Source: Aquarana catesbeiana (lineage: Eukaryota; Chordata; Amphibia; Anura; Ranidae). From it: a stretch of 64,000 nt of DNA. Positions 20,450 through 31,189 of this stretch are shown here, piece after piece. The stretch spans positions 180,135,419 to 180,199,418 of the forward strand of contig NC_133335.1 of assembly GCF_042186555.1 (NCBI RefSeq). The letters run 5' to 3'. Position numbers and translations under genes: made by a program. Below the pieces are notes generated by a model. That model was not told the origin of the DNA. It was given only the letters and a program-made list of their open reading frames with translations, and ran no database searches. Position 1 is the first letter of the stretch. Each line of letters starts with the position of its first letter.

Positions 20450-21590
20450 GTGAAGATTGTTGGGTGTGAGACCTTTTATATTTCCCACTGTTCTGACTGC
20501 TATGGCCAAGGGTTCCACAGCCAGGGTGAAAAGCAGGGGCGATAAGGGACACCCCTGCTTGTCCCCCGAAACAGTGGAAAATATTCAGAAAATCTTTCAT
20601 TTATCTTCACTTTCGCCCTTGGACCAGTATACAATAACTTCACCCATTTTATAAAGAAAGGGCCGATGTTAAATGCTGACAGGACCGACCACAATTAGTG
20701 CCACTCGACGCTGTCAAATGCTTTGATAGCATCTAGGGACAGCACAACTCTTGATCCCAACTCTTCTGATGGAATTTGTAGGTTTAAAAATAATCTCCTA
20801 ATATTTAATGATGTGGATATACAGGGGATAAAAAAAAAAAAAAAAAAACATTGGTCGGGATGAATTATAGTGTGAATTATCTTGCTTAATCTAATGGTTA
20901 ATACTTTTGCCAATAATTTAAACACAAAGCAAAGAAATAGGTCTGTATGATGCAGGTTGGGTTAGATCTTTCCCTTCTTTTGGTAATATTCTTAGGCGTG
21001 CGCAAGGGGTGTGCCTGGGCACACCCTAATCCTGCGGTTGGCAACCCGTCAAAGGTGAGCAGGTGAGTAAACCACAATCCTTCCTTGCCGACTCTCAAAC
21101 TGGACAGGACAAGCAGTGGGGGTGGAATTTAGTGGAACCAATCTGTATTTTCCTCTTGCAGCAGCTGAAAGTAGGCTTCTCCTCCTCTCCCTCTCATCGA
21201 CATTCAGCTGCCACAGGAGGAAAATACAGGGGACCAGTACCAATATATGCCACCCCCACCACCCCTCCTGTCCCTGTTACTCTTCTTTCTGTTGTCTGGG
21301 TCCCCCTGTGTGCTCCCTGGATCCCCCTTCCTCCCATTGTTTCAGGATGGAGAGTGGGGAAGAGGCCGGTAAATATGTCAAACGCATATGTGTTGGAGCT
21401 TTGGGGTGTACACCCTAATGAAATAGGCTGCGCACACCTATGGTAATATTATTGTAGCCTCTGTCATGGAGAGCGGTAGTTCTCCCTTATCCAATTCCTC
21501 ATTTAACACATGTAGTAGCTCTGGCAAAATCATCTCTCCGTACTCCTTATAAATCTATTTTGGTATTCCGTCTGGCCCTAGCATTTTATA
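20450..21590 (-). pseudogene. L1-like LINE reverse transcriptase, inverted 5' segment
   Basis: Read on the minus strand from 21590 it gives LGPDGIPK, then ILPKEGKDL, SYRPIS, LLAKVLTIRLSKIIH, HPDQC, NIRRLFLNLQ, VVLSLDAIKAFDSVEWH, FFIKWVKLLYTGPRAKVKIN and FRGTSRG, in the normal order of an L1-type polymerase domain. A TAA replaces the codon after VEWH at about 20693. A frameshift near 20540 puts CPLSPLLFTLAVEPLA in the next frame. A hAT-like element splits the segment at 20991-21442. The segment stops just before the YADD region, which follows on the plus strand. Confidence 0.9.
20991..21442. mobile_element. hAT-like element inside the LINE, TSD GTAATATT
   Basis: CTTAGGCGTGCGCA at the left pairs with TGCGCACACCTATG at the right. 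GTAATATT is present at 20983-20990 and 21443-21450. Taking the element and one duplicate out leaves LINE sequence that reads EATIILPKEGK on the minus strand, confirming the boundaries. A second copy of the family is at 61685-62055, sharing GTGTGCCTGGGCACACCCTA. Confidence 0.9.
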
Positions 21591-21620
21591 AATAGCTGAC
21601 TCCATCACTAGAGTCAGCTA

Positions 21621-23134
21621 AGAAAAGATTTTGCTATATGCAGATGATATTCTCCTGTTTTTGGGAGATGTGAATTATTCGATAACTGCAGCAATGGATA
21701 TTATAAAAAGATTCGGTCAGATCTCTGGGTTCTCTATCAACTAGGAGAAATCGGTTCTTCTCCCGGTTGATAGATTGGAGCAGGAGTTACCGGAGAGTGC
21801 TAGACATTTGCAGATGGTAGAGAGTTTCAAATATCTAGGAATAAAAATAACAGTGGACCCTACATTGTATATAATAAAAAAATGTTGAGCCTCTAATAAA
21901 TGTATTAACGGAAAAATGTGGGACATGGAGCACTCTTCCTTTGTCAGTAGTGGGTCGAGGTAGCCTGATTAAAATGGTGTGGTTGCCTCAACTCCTATAC
22001 ATCCTGCACACTTCACCAATATGGATTCCCGGAGTATGGTTTAGGAAGTCGGAAGGTCTCTTTAGAAAACTGATTTGGAGGAAAGGGCAAGCTATGGTCC
22101 GCTTACGAGCATTACAGATACTGAGAGATAAAGGGGGTTTGGATGTGCCACCCCTGAAGTTATTTCCTGGTGGCTCAGCTGCAACAGATGGGGGGCTGGG
22201 AGGTGAGTAATGATACCACTAGACATAATTCACTAGCCTGCACCCCACATACATCTTTGATGGAAGCACTAGAAGCAGACTCCTTGGGAAGGGGAGGTCA
22301 GTGCCCCTCAGCAAAGTTGATGTTGAAGGTATGGAACACAAACAATATTTCAATATTCAGGATTTACAGTGTATACACCTATTTGGGATAATGTGAATTT
22401 GCCTGAGCTTGAGGCTGGAGAGTTTTAGCAACTGGAAACAAAAGGGAGTGGTAAGGTTGTCGCAATTATACATAGCCGGGGAAATTTCAGGAGCTGAAAA
22501 AGAAATTTGGGCTATAAAATAGAAGTTTCTATCAGTACCTACGGCTAAGACATGCACTGACAACACAATTTAAAGAGGGGAGGTTAGAATGGAGTAAAAC
22601 CCCCTTATTGAAAACGCTGGTAGAGGCCGCTTCCCTAAAGGGGATGATCTCGAAATTATATAAAAATATACACTTAAACGTACTGGAAAAAGATTCTCAG
22701 CTTTATAGTACTGTAGAGTAAAATGGGAGGAAGATGTGGGAAAATGAATGGATGCTCAATGGAATGGCATAGTACCCTCAATAGATTTATTGTCCCTTTC
22801 AGCAGCTCAAAGGCTCACGCAGTTTTATATTATACATAGAGCATATTATACACCTAAAAGATTGTTTCAGTTTGGGAGACGTCCTGATGCAGCCTGCCCC
22901 AGATGTGGTGTTGCAAATGGGGATTTGATTCATATGCTCTGGAGGTGTCCCAAACTATATAAATATTGGGAAGAGGTGTTGGGTAAAATAAATTTAGTAT
23001 TTAGAATAAGTTTACGATTGGATCCGGTGATGTGTGTGTTGGGATATATGGAGCAGAGTGTGGTATTTGGAGTCAAACGAACAGCAGAATTGAGATGTCT
23101 ATATCAAGCTAGAAAGGCGATTACCTGGAAATAG
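21621..23134 (+). pseudogene. L1-like LINE ORF2, 3' segment
   Basis: KILLYADDILLFLGD (YADD at 21637-21648) is followed by a GFSIN block, FKYLGIKI, GRGSLIKMVWLPQLLYIL, FRKLIWR and, further on, HRAYYTPKRLFQFGR and CPRCGVANGDLIHMLWRCPK, a cysteine-histidine block typical of the L1 ORF2 C-terminus. Several stops and frameshifts interrupt it (for example the TAG after SIN near 21740). It continues the minus-strand segment at 20450-21590 in protein order but in the opposite orientation, the pattern left by 5' inversion during LINE insertion. No clear poly(A) tail is seen after 23134. Confidence 0.9.
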
Positions 23135-23159
23135 ATAAATTCTAAGCCACCATCGGTAA

Positions 23160-23620
23160 CTAAGTGGCTGGGAAGGGTCAACAGTACAATAACTGTTGGG
23201 TGGGTGTGGCTGGTTGTTCTGGTGGTGGGTCAACATAGCCTGGTCAACATAGACAGGTGTTGCTCATCACCATTGATGTGGATTTACATTTCTGGCTGAC
23301 ATAATTGATGCTGTTGATAAAGTGGGGCAGCAGGATTTTAAGGGGTACCGTCATAGGACATTAGAACAAGGATCTTTTTCAAAAGCAATCAATTTTATTC
23401 TATACAAATAGTTTCACAACACAATGTAAGGCCATGTAAATGCATAGTGTACAAATATTCTCCCTCTTGACGGTTTCTACATCCCCAATAGTGGGGTCAC
23501 TTCTACCTGGGAAACCACTCCAGAGAAGATATGTGTAGGTCGACTTAACCCAACATGTTTCATGGTCACCCGCTTCTTCCAGAGAAAAAAAACACAGGGA
23601 ATAGAACACTCAAAAATGAA
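23160..23620 (-). repeat. unclassified repeat with a GAAACATGTTG motif
   Basis: On the minus strand CTCTGGAAGAAGCGGGTGAC is followed by CATGAAACATGTTGGG, another instance of the recurring motif. No terminal repeats or coding frame can be assigned. The segment replaces the 3' end of the neighbouring CR1-like copy. Confidence 0.4.
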
Positions 23621-23952
23621 ATATCCTTTTTGTGAACTGGTGCCCAAAACTGAACTGCATTTTCCAGATGAGGTCTTACTAATGATTTGTACAGGGGTAA
23701 AATTATATCTTGCTCTCTGGAGTCCATATCTCTTAATACAAGAAAGGATTTTGCTTGCTTTGGAAACTGCAGCTTGGCATTGCATTATTAAGCTTATGAT
23801 CTATCAAAACCCCCAGATCCTTCTCCACTATGGATTCCCCCAGTTGTACTCCCCCTAGTATGTATGATGCATGCATGCATATTCTCAGCCCCCAAGTGCA
23901 TAACTTTACATTTATCAACATTAAACCTCCTTTGCCACGCAGTTGCCCAATT
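23620..23952 (-). pseudogene. CR1-like LINE fragment, second copy
   Basis: On the minus strand, starting at about 23945, one frame gives WATAWQRRFNVDKCKVMHLG, and others give LGESIVEKDLGVLIDHKL, AAVSKASKILSCIKR and a PHLENAVQFWAP-like stretch. This repeats blocks of the neighbouring larger CR1-like copy, so it is a separate insertion or a tandem duplicate. It breaks off near 23620. Confidence 0.8.
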
Positions 23953-23978
23953 AAAGAGGAAGTAAACTTCCTCTTTAG

Positions 23979-25205
23979 ACCCTCCAGACCCTTTATTAGC
24001 TTTGTTGCCCTTCTTTGTACTCGCTCCATTTCCAGTACATCCTTCTTGAGGACTGGTGCCAAGAACTGGACAGCATATTCTAGGTGCGGCCGGACCAGAG
24101 TCTTGTAGAGCAGGAGAATTATTCTTTTATATCTGGAATTAATTCCCTTTTTAATGCATGCCAATATTCTGTTTGCTTTGTTAGCAGCAGCTTGGCATTG
24201 CATGCCATTGCTGAGCCTATCATCTACTAGGACCCCCAGGTCCTTTTCCATCCTAGATTCCCCTGCGGTTCTCCCCCAATGTATAGATTGCATTCATATT
24301 TTTGCTACCCAAATGCATTATTTCACTTTTTTCTACATTGAACCTCATTTGCCATGTAGTTGCCCACCCCATTAATTTGTTCAGATCTTTTTGCAAGGTT
24401 TCCACATCCTGCGGAGAAGTTATTGCCCTGCTTAGCTTAGTATCGTCCGCAAATACAGAGATTTAACTGTTTACCCCATCCTCCAGGTCATTTATGAACA
24501 AATTGAACAGGATTTGTCCCAGCACAGAACCCTGGGGGATCCCACTACCCACCCCTGACCATTCTGAGTACTCCCCATTTATCACCACCCTCTGAACTCG
24601 CCCTTGAAGCCAGTTTTCAATCCATGTACTCACCCTATGGTCCATGCCAACGGACCTTATTTTTGTACTGTAAACGTTTATGGTGAACTGTGTCAAATGC
24701 TTTTGCAAAATCCAGATACACCATGTCTACGGGCCTTCCTTTACCTAGATGGCAACTCACCTCCTCATAGAAGGTTAATATATTGGTTTGGCAAGAACGA
24801 TCCCTCATGAGTCCATGCTGATTACTGCTAATGATACCGTTCTTATTACTAAAATCTTGTATATAGTCCCTTATCATCCCCTCCAAGAGTTTACATACTA
24901 TTGATGTTAGGCTAACTGGTCTAATTTCCAGGGATGTATTTTGGGCCCTTTTTGAATATTGGTGCTAAATTGGCTTTTCTACAATCTGATGGTACCATTC
25001 CAGTCAGTAAACTGTCAGTAAAAATTAGGAACAATGGTATGGCAATTACTTGACTGAGTTCCCTAAGTACTCTCGAGTGCAAGCCATCTGGTCCCGGTGA
25101 TTTATTAATGTTAAGTTTCCCAAGTCTAATTTCAATTCTGTCCTCTGTTAACCATGGAGGTGCTTTCTGTGATGTGTCTTGACATGAGGATAAACACTGG
25201 TTTAT
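23979..25205 (-). pseudogene. CR1-like LINE reverse transcriptase, larger copy
   Basis: Minus-strand order from 25205: LGKLNINKSPGPDGLHSRVL, VPSDCRKANLAPIFKKG, ISSNQHGL, VDMVYLDFAKAFDTVHH, WIENWLQGRVQRVVINGEYS, SGIPQGSVLGQILFNLFIND, VFADDTKLSRAIT (FADD at 24442-24453), then EKDLGVLVDDRLS, KANRILACIKKG, LVRPHLEYAVQF and RRATKLIKGLEGL. This is the polymerase domain of a CR1-clade non-LTR element. An in-frame stop sits between VNS and ISVFADD, and frameshifts occur elsewhere. The endonuclease half is missing. Confidence 0.9.
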
Positions 25206-25256
25206 CCTCATGACACAAGGTTAAGTCACAACACAAGGTTATGACTTAACCTTGCA
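25186..25256. repeat. two adjacent short hairpins
   Basis: TGAGGATAAACACTGGTTTATCCTCA (25192-25217) and AAGGTTAAGTCACAACAC with its inverse GTTATGACTTAACCTT (25218-25254) lie side by side, just beyond the CR1-like copy and before an A run. They may be remnants of small inverted-repeat elements. Confidence 0.7.
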
Positions 25257-26590
25257 GGAAAAAAAAAAAACCATCCAGCGGTATACAACCAGTTTAAACA
25301 ATGCATTGAGTTGTGAGTTGTAAGTTGGAGACATCCTGTAAGGACATTATTCCACTACATAGCTTGGTGGGACATGTTTTGGCTGAATTCCTTCCTCCGG
25401 GGAATGACCAGTATAATTGTGCTTTATAAAATATGCAACCAGCCAGCCAAGTTAAAACCAAAATATACAATGTCTTGTCAGCATTCGTCAACTGCGAACC
25501 ACCCAGAACTGCCCCAAAAGAGCAACATGCATCCGCTGGGGCCAATAGCTCTGAAACTTATAGTAGTATGACAATGTATCCCAAATCTAGCGGCATATCA
25601 GTAGTTTGTCAGCCTACCTCATTCAAGCATGGGCAAGTGGATCCTTCTCAGCTTCTGTGGGGATTCACTTGCCCCGTGCTGCTATGAATGAGACTACGGA
25701 TACGGTGCTACATTTGGATACAATGACATATTGCTATAAGTTGCAGATACATTGGCCTCAGCGGATACATGTTGCTCCTTTTAGGGCGGCTTTGGGTGGT
25801 CTGCTTTTTAAAAAAAAAAAATCAGTACATTTCTTTTGTATTTTTGCTATCCAGTCATAAGAGTTAGTGCATCGTATAGGCACATGTCCTTTGCCATGTG
25901 GTGCATCCTAGGACTGTTGTGCATCCTAGGCCTGCTAGTCTTATATTATCTCTTCTACTACATTGTTATAACAGAGCAAGATCTTAAGCCTGATGTTTGC
26001 CTGCTTCCTGTTAATAGGAGTCCATGGAGATGTGACATTCAGCTTTGAATGCATCACCAAGGCCATAGAGGCCATTGAGTATTGCCTGATGAATGACAGT
26101 ACGACATCTGCACAGTTTTGGCAGGGGACAATCATGCTGTTGCAAAAAGAGGGTTTGCTGATAAACAGGGTTACCCACCCAAAATTTATTACAGCAAAGA
26201 TGTTTTACAGTCACATTACCATAGCATCTTTGAACCGGCCACAAGGATAATATGATCTCATTTTTGGCAGAAGTCTAAATTAAGTAACATTTTACTGCTG
26301 ATAATATAACCTGTATCTCCTCAGCGTGACAATTTCCTGGGTAAGTAGATGTCATAGAGCTGTGTGACATACTGTATATAGTTTTCTTTATTTGCCAGGC
26401 AACCACCAATTACATGTTCAGCTATGCGTCAAGAAAGACTTTATTTATTAAATTACCTTTATAAACAAGCTTAAAGTATATGGAAATCTTAACTGAGTGA
26501 CATTTTAACTCTCCTCCTCCTATCTCTTGTTTTGTGCTTTAACTGTACTGTACCTTTATTTTATACACTATATCTTTTTTTTATTTATGT
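25257..26590. other. unassigned DNA with one motif-bearing repeat
   Basis: An A run (25260-25271) begins a stretch that on the minus strand has CCCCGGAGGAAGGAATTCAG followed by CCAAAACATGTCCC, a further variant of the recurring motif. The remainder has no supported gene. AAAAAAAAAA near 25811 may be a retroposon tail. Confidence 0.4.
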
Positions 26591-26678
26591 TTTTATAAAA
26601 TGTGTGTGTGTGTGTGTGTGTACATTTTGTATACTGTACCTTTATTTTATATACTATATTATTTTTTTATTTATGTTT

Positions 26679-26726
<48 letters not shown>

Positions 26727-26760
26727 TATATTTTATATATATACTGTTCCTTTATTTTGT
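26591..26760. repeat. GT and TA microsatellites in a duplicated AT-rich tract
   Basis: A (TG)n run at 26600-26621 and a (TA)n run at 26686-26720 are each preceded by ACTGTACCTTTATTTTATA and a TTTTTTATTTATGTTTTTAT phrase, a direct duplication of about 80 bp. Expansion of different dinucleotides has followed in each copy. Confidence 0.85.
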
Positions 26761-27071
26761 AAAACACTGTAAAAACTGTTGGAGCTTTATAAATGACTAT
26801 ATAGTAATAATATTAAAAATAAGTTGTTTTTATATATATATATAAAAAAAAAAAAATTCACCTTTTTTATACCTTGTTGCATCTCAGGGCTGCTGTTATT
26901 CTGCAGCATCTTTGCTACTACTTCTTGCCTACATGCGCTCCAGCAACGCTTGCATGCCATTTTTCAAAAACCTTGAAAATTTTTATTTCGGCCAGTGAAT
27001 AATTAATAGACGTTCGCCAAAGTGAAATTTGTTGGGATTCACCTATTAGTTTCTACCTGCATTTGCTCTGT
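26761..27071. other. unassigned AT-rich DNA
   Basis: An AT run lies at 26832-26858. No other structure is visible. Confidence 0.3.
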
Positions 27072-28055
27072 TTAACCAGTTCCGGACCGCCCACCGCACA
27101 TATACTGCGGCAGGGTGGCCCGGCTTCAGGGAACAACGTACCTGTACGTTGTCTGCTTGACCTGGTCTGGGGCGCTTGCACGCCGCCGCTGGCCCGCTCC
27201 CGCTGTGATTGGACCCAGTGTGAGCCAATCAGCAGGCCTGGCGGGCAACGCCTCCCGTGATCTCTCTGGGGAATGACATAACGGCGGTCTGCTAAAGTCA
27301 TCAAAGCAGACCATTGTTCTGTCCGACAGGAACAAAGATCTGTGATTCCTGCTCATCAGGAACAGAGATCTCTCTGTTCCTGCAGTGAGTCCATTACCCA
27401 AACAGTTAGCAAGCACACTTGAGGAACACATTTAACACTTTGATCGCCCCCGGTGTTATCCCTTTCGCTGCCTGTGTCATTTATACAGTGTCAGTGGATT
27501 TTTTTTTTAGCACTGATCACTGTATTGGCATCACTGGTCCCCAAAAAGTGTCACTTATTGTCCAATTTGTCCACTGCGATGTTGCAGTCCTGCTATTACT
27601 AATAAAAAAATTTTTAAAATACATGAAAAGTCCCTAAATCTATCCCATAGTTTGTAGACGCTATTACTTTTGCGCAATCCAATCTATATATGCTAATTGG
27701 GATTTTGTTTTACCAAAAATATGTAGCAGAATACATATTGGCCTAAATTGATGAAGAAATCAGATTTTTTACATTTTTTAAATTGGGTATGTTTTTATAG
27801 CAGAAAGTAAAGAATATATATTTTTTTTTCAAAATTGTCATTGTTATTTTGTTTATATCGCAAAAAATAAAAACCACAAAGGTGATCAAATACCACCTAA
27901 AGAAAGCTCTATTTGTGGGGAAAAAAAGGACACCAACTTTGTTCGAGTATAGTGTCGCACGCCCGCGCAATTGTCAGTTAAAATAACACAGTGCCGTATC
28001 GCAGAAAATGGCCTGGTCATTAAGGGGGTAAAACCTTCTGGGCTGAAGTGGTTAA
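27072..28055. mobile_element. non-autonomous piggyBac-type element, copy 2
   Basis: TTAACCAGTTCCGGACCGCC at the left and GGGCTGAAGTGGTTAA at the right are bordered by TTAA. The body matches copy 1 (8514-9463) in the same orientation: CATTTATACAGTG, CACTGCGATGTTGCAGTCCT, CAAAAATATGTAGCAGAATA, ATCAAATACCACCTAAAGAA. The first 370 bp differ more, so the family appears modular. No coding capacity is present. Confidence 0.7.
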
Positions 28056-28521
28056 TTAGTGGCGCTTGATGGGGAAATTGTGCAAAATGGAATTGTTGCT
28101 AAATGTCAGTCAAATGTCTAAAGTACAGTAGAGGTTATCTTTGTATTTCTGGGCCAATCTTGTTAAATAACGGGATTTGTGCTTTCACTAATCTGCCAGC
28201 AATATCTCTTGTGCTGAAACGTTTATGTAAAAGATTTAAGGGGAAAAAAAAAGTATGCCTCCCTCCTCCCAGAATTACTCAGCCAAACAGGTCAGGCATA
28301 CTGGATGGTGTCCCTATAACAAACAATTCCTCTAGTATTGAGGGAATGTTGGCCTGGTTTATTCTAGAAGGGTCTATGCTGTGATTTTTTTTTTTTCTTT
28401 AGAAAAGTAGATATGCTGAACCTTAAAGAGTAACTCCACTTTTGTTGACGGACATTTTCAAATGTTTTAATCTGTCAAGTTAAATCGTTGCAGGACAAGT
28501 TACACGTGTGAAAGGGGCCTT
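28056..28521. other. unassigned DNA
   Basis: A T run lies at 28386-28398, followed by CCTTAAAGAGTAACTCCACT, which resembles the end of a TTAA-type repeat. No gene is visible. Confidence 0.3.
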
Positions 28522-28898
28522 AGGGCCGGTTCACACTGCTGTGCTGTCCGACATCGGATGTGATTTGCCACGCACTGGAAATCACATGTGATGTCTGTGT
28601 GATGCAAACTCAGCCATACGGTTTGTATGGTTAAATTTGCACCTCATTCGGACCAAACTCGCACAGGACTTTTTTTTTTTTTTTTGGTCCGCAGCAGAAT
28701 CGGATCCCATGGGTGTTGTCTAAATTTGCAGTTCGTTCTGCGATATGCAAACTGTTTTGGGGGGTGTCATTAGCTTTCTACTGACACTCCCAGCAGTTCG
28801 CATATGGCAGTGTGAACTGCCTGAGAGTTGTATGCAATGCGGGAACCCGCGCGGGATTCGCAGGGTTCCCGCATCGCTCCAGTGTGAACTGGCTCTGA
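28522..28898. mobile_element. GGTTCACACTG-ended TIR element
   Basis: AGGGCCGGTTCACACTG at 28522 and CAGTGTGAACTGGCTCTGA ending at 28898 are inverted ends. A second CTAGGTTCACACCTATGC start follows directly (28900), with AGTTCACATCTATG at 28988, suggesting a neighbouring related fragment. A T run (28671-28687) interrupts it. The superfamily is unknown and no target duplication is clear. Confidence 0.6.
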
Positions 28899-29279
28899 CC
28901 CTAGGTTCACACCTATGCATTTTTTAGTGCGTTTTGCAGTTTGCAGAAACACTCTACAGTCCATTTAACATGGTTTCCTATGGAACTAGTTCACATCTAT
29001 GTTTTGCGGCCAGTGCATATTTGGAAACGGTCGGGGACTTTTATCACGCAATTTGTAGGTAATAGATTTCAATGGAATCGCACCAGAAATGAAACTGTTG
29101 CATTTGTGATGTGATTTTTTATGTGTTTTGCAAGTCTTATTTTAACACTGTATATAGCTGGTTGCTAACCGGGGGGACAGGAAGCCAGTCACCGCGTCCT
29201 TAACAACCAATGAGTCATTAGCTGTCAGCGGCTTCCCCACTGAAAGTAAAAAAAAAGCCAGCAAAAAAAAACAAATCGC
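28899..29279. other. fragment of a GTTCACAC-type repeat and unassigned DNA
   Basis: The first 120 bp resemble the neighbouring TIR element. The rest, with GGTTGCTAACCGGGGGGACA and A-rich runs at 29249-29274, leads into the foldback element. Confidence 0.35.
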
Positions 29280-30510
29280 AGAAAAACGGCATGGGGTTCC
29301 CTCCCAGGTCTATACCAGGCCCTTCGGGTCTAGTATGGATTCGGAGGGGACCCACCCACGCCAAAATTTAAAAAACATGGCGTGGGTCCTCCCCCCCCAG
29401 GTCTATACTGGGCACTTCGGGTCTAGTATGGATCCGGAGGGAACCCCTCCCCCCAAGCCAAAAGTAATAAAAAAATGGCGTGGGGCCCCCCCCCCAAAAT
29501 CCATACCAGACCCTTCTCCGAGCACGCAACCTGGCAGGCCGCAGGAAAAGGACAAGAGAGCGCCCCCCCATCCTGAACCGTACCAGGCCACATGTCCTCA
29601 ACATGGGGAGGGTGCTTTGGGGTTCCCCCCAATAAGGGGGCTTATCAGAATCTGGAAGGGGGCCCCCGGATCCCGGCCCCCCCTATGAGAATAGATATCG
29701 GGTACATTGTACCCCTACTCATTCACCAAAACAAAGCAGTGAAATGTGACAAAAAAACATTAAAAAATCATTGAAAAATCCAGCTTCTTCTTTTCTCCAC
29801 TTCGTCTGGCGTCTTTTACACAGCTATGGGGCGTGACCATCCATTGACGTCACCCGGAGAGCCTACCCCCTTTATCTTTTGGAAAAAAAGGGGGCAGGCT
29901 TTCCATGTGATGTAAACTGATGGTCATGCCCCATAGCTGTGTAAGAGACGCCAGACAGCGGGTGACAACACAACGGAAGATGGCGGTGGCGAGGAAGAAC
30001 ACAGCAGCGGGAGAAGTAGGCGGTGGTGGGAGAGACGGTGGCAAAAGATGGCGGCAAGAGAGACAGCACCAGGAGAAGATGACAGTGGGAGACACGGCCT
30101 GGGGGAGAAGACTGCTCAGAGCTATTTTACAATAAAGTTGGCTATTGTTTTTTGTCACATTTCACCGCTTTTTTTTGGTGAATGGAAAGTGGTACAATGT
30201 ACCCGATAGCCATTCACATAGGGGGAATGGGATCTGGGGGCCCCCTTCTTAAAGGGGACTTCCATATTCCAATAAGCCTGCAGACCCCCACAATCACTGG
30301 GCAAGGGTTGTGGGGATGATTCAGGAGGGGGAGGGCATTCTCTCGCCCCCTCTTTTCCTGTGGCCTGCCAGGTTGCGTGCTCGGATAAGGGTCTGGTATG
30401 GATTTACCATGTCTGGTACGCCATTTCTTTTTTACATTTTGGAGCAGGGTTCCCCTTAATATTCATACAGGTCTGGTAATGGATTGGGGGGAGGGGAGGA
30501 CTCACTCCAT
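29280..30510. mobile_element. large foldback element 1
   Basis: The left arm (CCATACCAGACCCTTCTCCG, ACGCAACCTGGCAGGCC, GTACATTGTACCCCTACTCA, GCTATGGGGCGTGACCATCC) is mirrored by the right arm (ATGGTCATGCCCCATAGCTG, GGTACAATGTACCC, GGCCTGCCAGGTTGCGTGCT, AAGGGTCTGGTATGGAT) around a centre near 29880. Both outer parts carry repeated GGCGTGGG-type phrases with long C runs. Arms are at least 500 bp but diverged and gapped. It has no transposase. Gly/Pro-rich open frames on both strands are incidental. Confidence 0.8.
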
Positions 30511-30528
30511 TGTTTTACATTTTTCTTA

Positions 30529-30838
30529 GGGATGCACCGAAATTTCGGCCGAAACATATCGGCCGAAAATGGCCCTTTCGGCGAAAAGCCGAAAAAGTAT
30601 TTATGCCGATACCGAATGGGGCGGGGTCTGGGCAGGGGCGGAGCATTGATACATGTCCCCTGGGCCAGGACCCAGGTCCCCGTACACTTTTTATGGCAAG
30701 AACTTGCATGTAAGCCTTTAAAATTAGCACTTTTGATTTTTCATGTTCGTGTCCCATAGACTTTAACAGTGTTCACACAAATTTTTTGCCTGTTTGCAAG
30801 TTCTGGTGCAAACAGAACTGGGGTGTTCAGCTCATCCC
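30529..30838. mobile_element. chimeric piece with TAGGGATG ends
   Basis: TAGGGATGCACCGAAATTTC at the left and GTTCAGCTCATCCCTA at the right share only the outermost eight bases as inverted ends. TTTCGGCCGAAA-type palindromes fill the left 60 bp. No matching flanking duplication is seen, so this may be two element ends joined by deletion. Stretch 30645-30770 is repeated at 32770-32895. Confidence 0.5.
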
Positions 30839-30957
30839 TACCCAATAGCCAATGGCACATGAGCATGGTTGTTACCATAATATTAATGTCTCAAATGCAA
30901 AACATTATTGTATAGAATGAAAAGTAGTAATAGTATTTTCTATATATGATTGTGCTC

Positions 30958-31040
30958 AGCTCCATAGCGTAGTGTTATGCCCTGCTACCTTCAAAGGTTC
31001 AAGCTACGGATTTGATTTGAATCCCACCAATGGTATCACC
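30958..31040 (+). mobile_element. tRNA-related SINE fragment
   Basis: GCTCCATAGCGTAGTGTTAT resembles a polymerase III box A and GATTTGAATCCCACC a box B, about 45 bp apart, with CTGCTACCTTCAAAGG between. That is the arrangement of a tRNA-derived SINE head. The rest of the SINE is not recognisable, and the spacing and mismatches rule out a working tRNA gene. Confidence 0.5.
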
Positions 31041-31189
31041 TCCTGAAAACGTACATTGTAATCAGCAGCATAATTAGCGAATGCACATCAGTTGGGTTTA
31101 TTACAACATTTTAACGCTTCAAATGCATGCAATTGTATGTAATTATTCAATAGTATTATTGGTGTGGAATTCCAAAAATCCATCTATTC

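Noticed and set aside
24442..24453. Retrovirus-type polymerase from the FADD box
   Set aside because: The surrounding blocks follow CR1-clade LINE order, and no protease, integrase or LTR lies alongside.
30958..31040. Functional tRNA gene
   Set aside because: Only the two promoter-like boxes are present; the stems of a tRNA cloverleaf do not form and the ends do not pair.
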